From contig JAEDLC010000105.1 of NCBI GenBank assembly GCA_016295505.1, positions 1-6,305 of the forward strand: a stretch of DNA of 6,305 bases, written 5' to 3'. Positions 5,828 to 6,305 of the stretch are shown here, one piece after another (the first letter of the stretch is position 1; the number at the start of each line of letters is the position of its first letter). Source of the stretch: Dorea sp. (GTDB taxonomy: Bacteria; Bacillota_A; Clostridia; Lachnospirales; Lachnospiraceae). The notes below the pieces were generated by a model. That model was not told the origin of the DNA, searched no databases, and saw only the letters and a list, made by a program, of their open reading frames with translations. The position numbers and the translations under genes were made by a program.

Positions 5828-6305
5828 CTAAACCTCTAATCCAGTTGTTTTCTCCCCTTTTTCTTCGGCCTTTCGTCTGCAGATTTCTTCAAAGTCTTCT
5901 ATCGCATCTTCAGAGCCCATCATCCAGAGGATGTCACCTGCCTCAATCAATGTTGTAGCAGTCGGAAGTTCAAGAATCTTACTGTAAGGAGTTTTCAGAC
6001 CTACGATCATGAGATGATAACGATCCTGAATTCTTGACTCGCGGATCAACATATCACAGAACGTATCGGTCGGCAATACGCGGTACTCAATACAGCTAAG
6101 CGGCGACTGTTTCTCTGTATCACCATACCCCATGAAATCTTTCAGTGTTGAAACAGAATATTTTTGTCCAACGTCCTGATAATCGCGGAATCTGTCGAGT
6201 GCCTTTGCAACACCGACTGCAAATACACGATCACCGGCATATACATGTGTACTTCCGCCCGGAACAAGAATAATCTCTGTCTTTCTTTCAATCTTAATAA
6301 TAAAT
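5828..6305 (-). CDS. C-terminal part of a tandem RCK_C (TrkA-C) domain protein, probable cation transporter regulator (5' end outside window)
   Basis: The frame is open from the window edge to TAG at 5828-5830, giving 158 residues; the internal ATG at 6133 is not the start, because conserved sequence continues upstream of it. The first visible part, TEIILVPGGSTHVYAGDRVFAVG, is the end of one RCK_C domain. A second follows from about SCIEYRVLPTDTFCDML through HLMIVGLKTPYSKILELPTA to LIEAGDILWMMGSEDAIEDF. The chain ends with a charged tail (RRKAEEKGEKTTGLEV). RCK_C domains bind small ligands such as cyclic dinucleotides or ions and gate potassium or proton/cation transport from the cytosolic side. 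Two RCK_C domains in a row with no Rossmann RCK_N between them argue against classic TrkA and for the tail of an antiporter-type membrane protein (inference). Membrane segments, if any, lie outside the window. Confidence 0.75.
   Translation of the reverse strand, partial: FIIKIERKTEIILVPGGSTHVYAGDRVFAVGVAKALDRFRDYQDVGQKYSVSTLKDFMGYGDTEKQSPLSCIEYRVLPTDTFCDMLIRESRIQDRYHLMIVGLKTPYSKILELPTATTLIEAGDILWMMGSEDAIEDFEEICRRKAEEKGEKTTGLEV

Larger units (their letters stand above)
5658..5832. repeat. 8-bp direct repeats GATCTAAA flanking a palindromic element
   Basis: GATCTAAA occurs at 5658-5665 and 5825-5832, immediately outside the palindrome, and the matches end at exactly 8 bp on both sides. This is what a target-site duplication would look like. 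The right copy contains the stop codon of the RCK_C gene. A caution is that part of the right copy (ATGATC) can also be counted in the palindrome arm, so chance or arm symmetry is not excluded. Confidence 0.45.

Overview
The window looks like chromosome from a low-to-mid GC Firmicute, most likely a gut clostridial (Lachnospiraceae-type) bacterium. The signs are strong GGAGG-type ribosome binding sites, short intergenic gaps, a single-chain iron-sulfur L-serine dehydratase, and the protein families present. Genus cannot be read from the sequence alone. Six protein-coding genes carry full or near-full evidence, plus two edge-truncated ones counted among them or beside them: cutC at the left edge and an RCK_C-domain gene at the right edge.

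Left region (1-2956, minus strand): four genes run leftward with gaps of 18, 17 and 24 bp and look like one operon. In transcription order they are a YghZ/Gpr-type aldo/keto reductase, a Gfo/Idh/MocA NAD(P)-dependent oxidoreductase, a one-domain cupin, and CutC (a TIM barrel, cut off by the window start). The divergent gene at 3124-4062 is an AraC-family regulator with an N-terminal cupin-like sensor. The 167 bp between the divergent starts holds a plausible promoter for each direction, with a GTGTC direct repeat and an imperfect dyad exactly between the two -35 boxes. Together this reads as an inducible, small-molecule (probably sugar or glycoside) conversion module: two oxidoreductases, a cupin that could be an isomerase or lyase, and an unassigned TIM barrel. 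No transporter or kinase is visible, so the substrate is unknown.

Right region (4028-6305, minus strand): a fused beta-alpha L-serine ammonia-lyase overlaps the end of the AraC gene tail-to-tail by 35 bp. It converts L-serine to pyruvate and ammonia. Upstream of it is the end of a protein with two consecutive RCK_C (TrkA-C) domains, probably the cytosolic part of a cation transporter or antiporter. The gap between them is filled by a long nested palindrome of about 160 bp, flanked by 8-bp direct repeats GATCTAAA, which resembles a non-coding MITE-like element. Removing it and one repeat copy would leave only 19 bp between the two genes, suggesting insertion into an operon junction.

No rRNA, tRNA, CRISPR array or transposase gene was found. 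The most interesting leads are the oxidoreductase/cupin/CutC module with its AraC switch, and the palindromic element.
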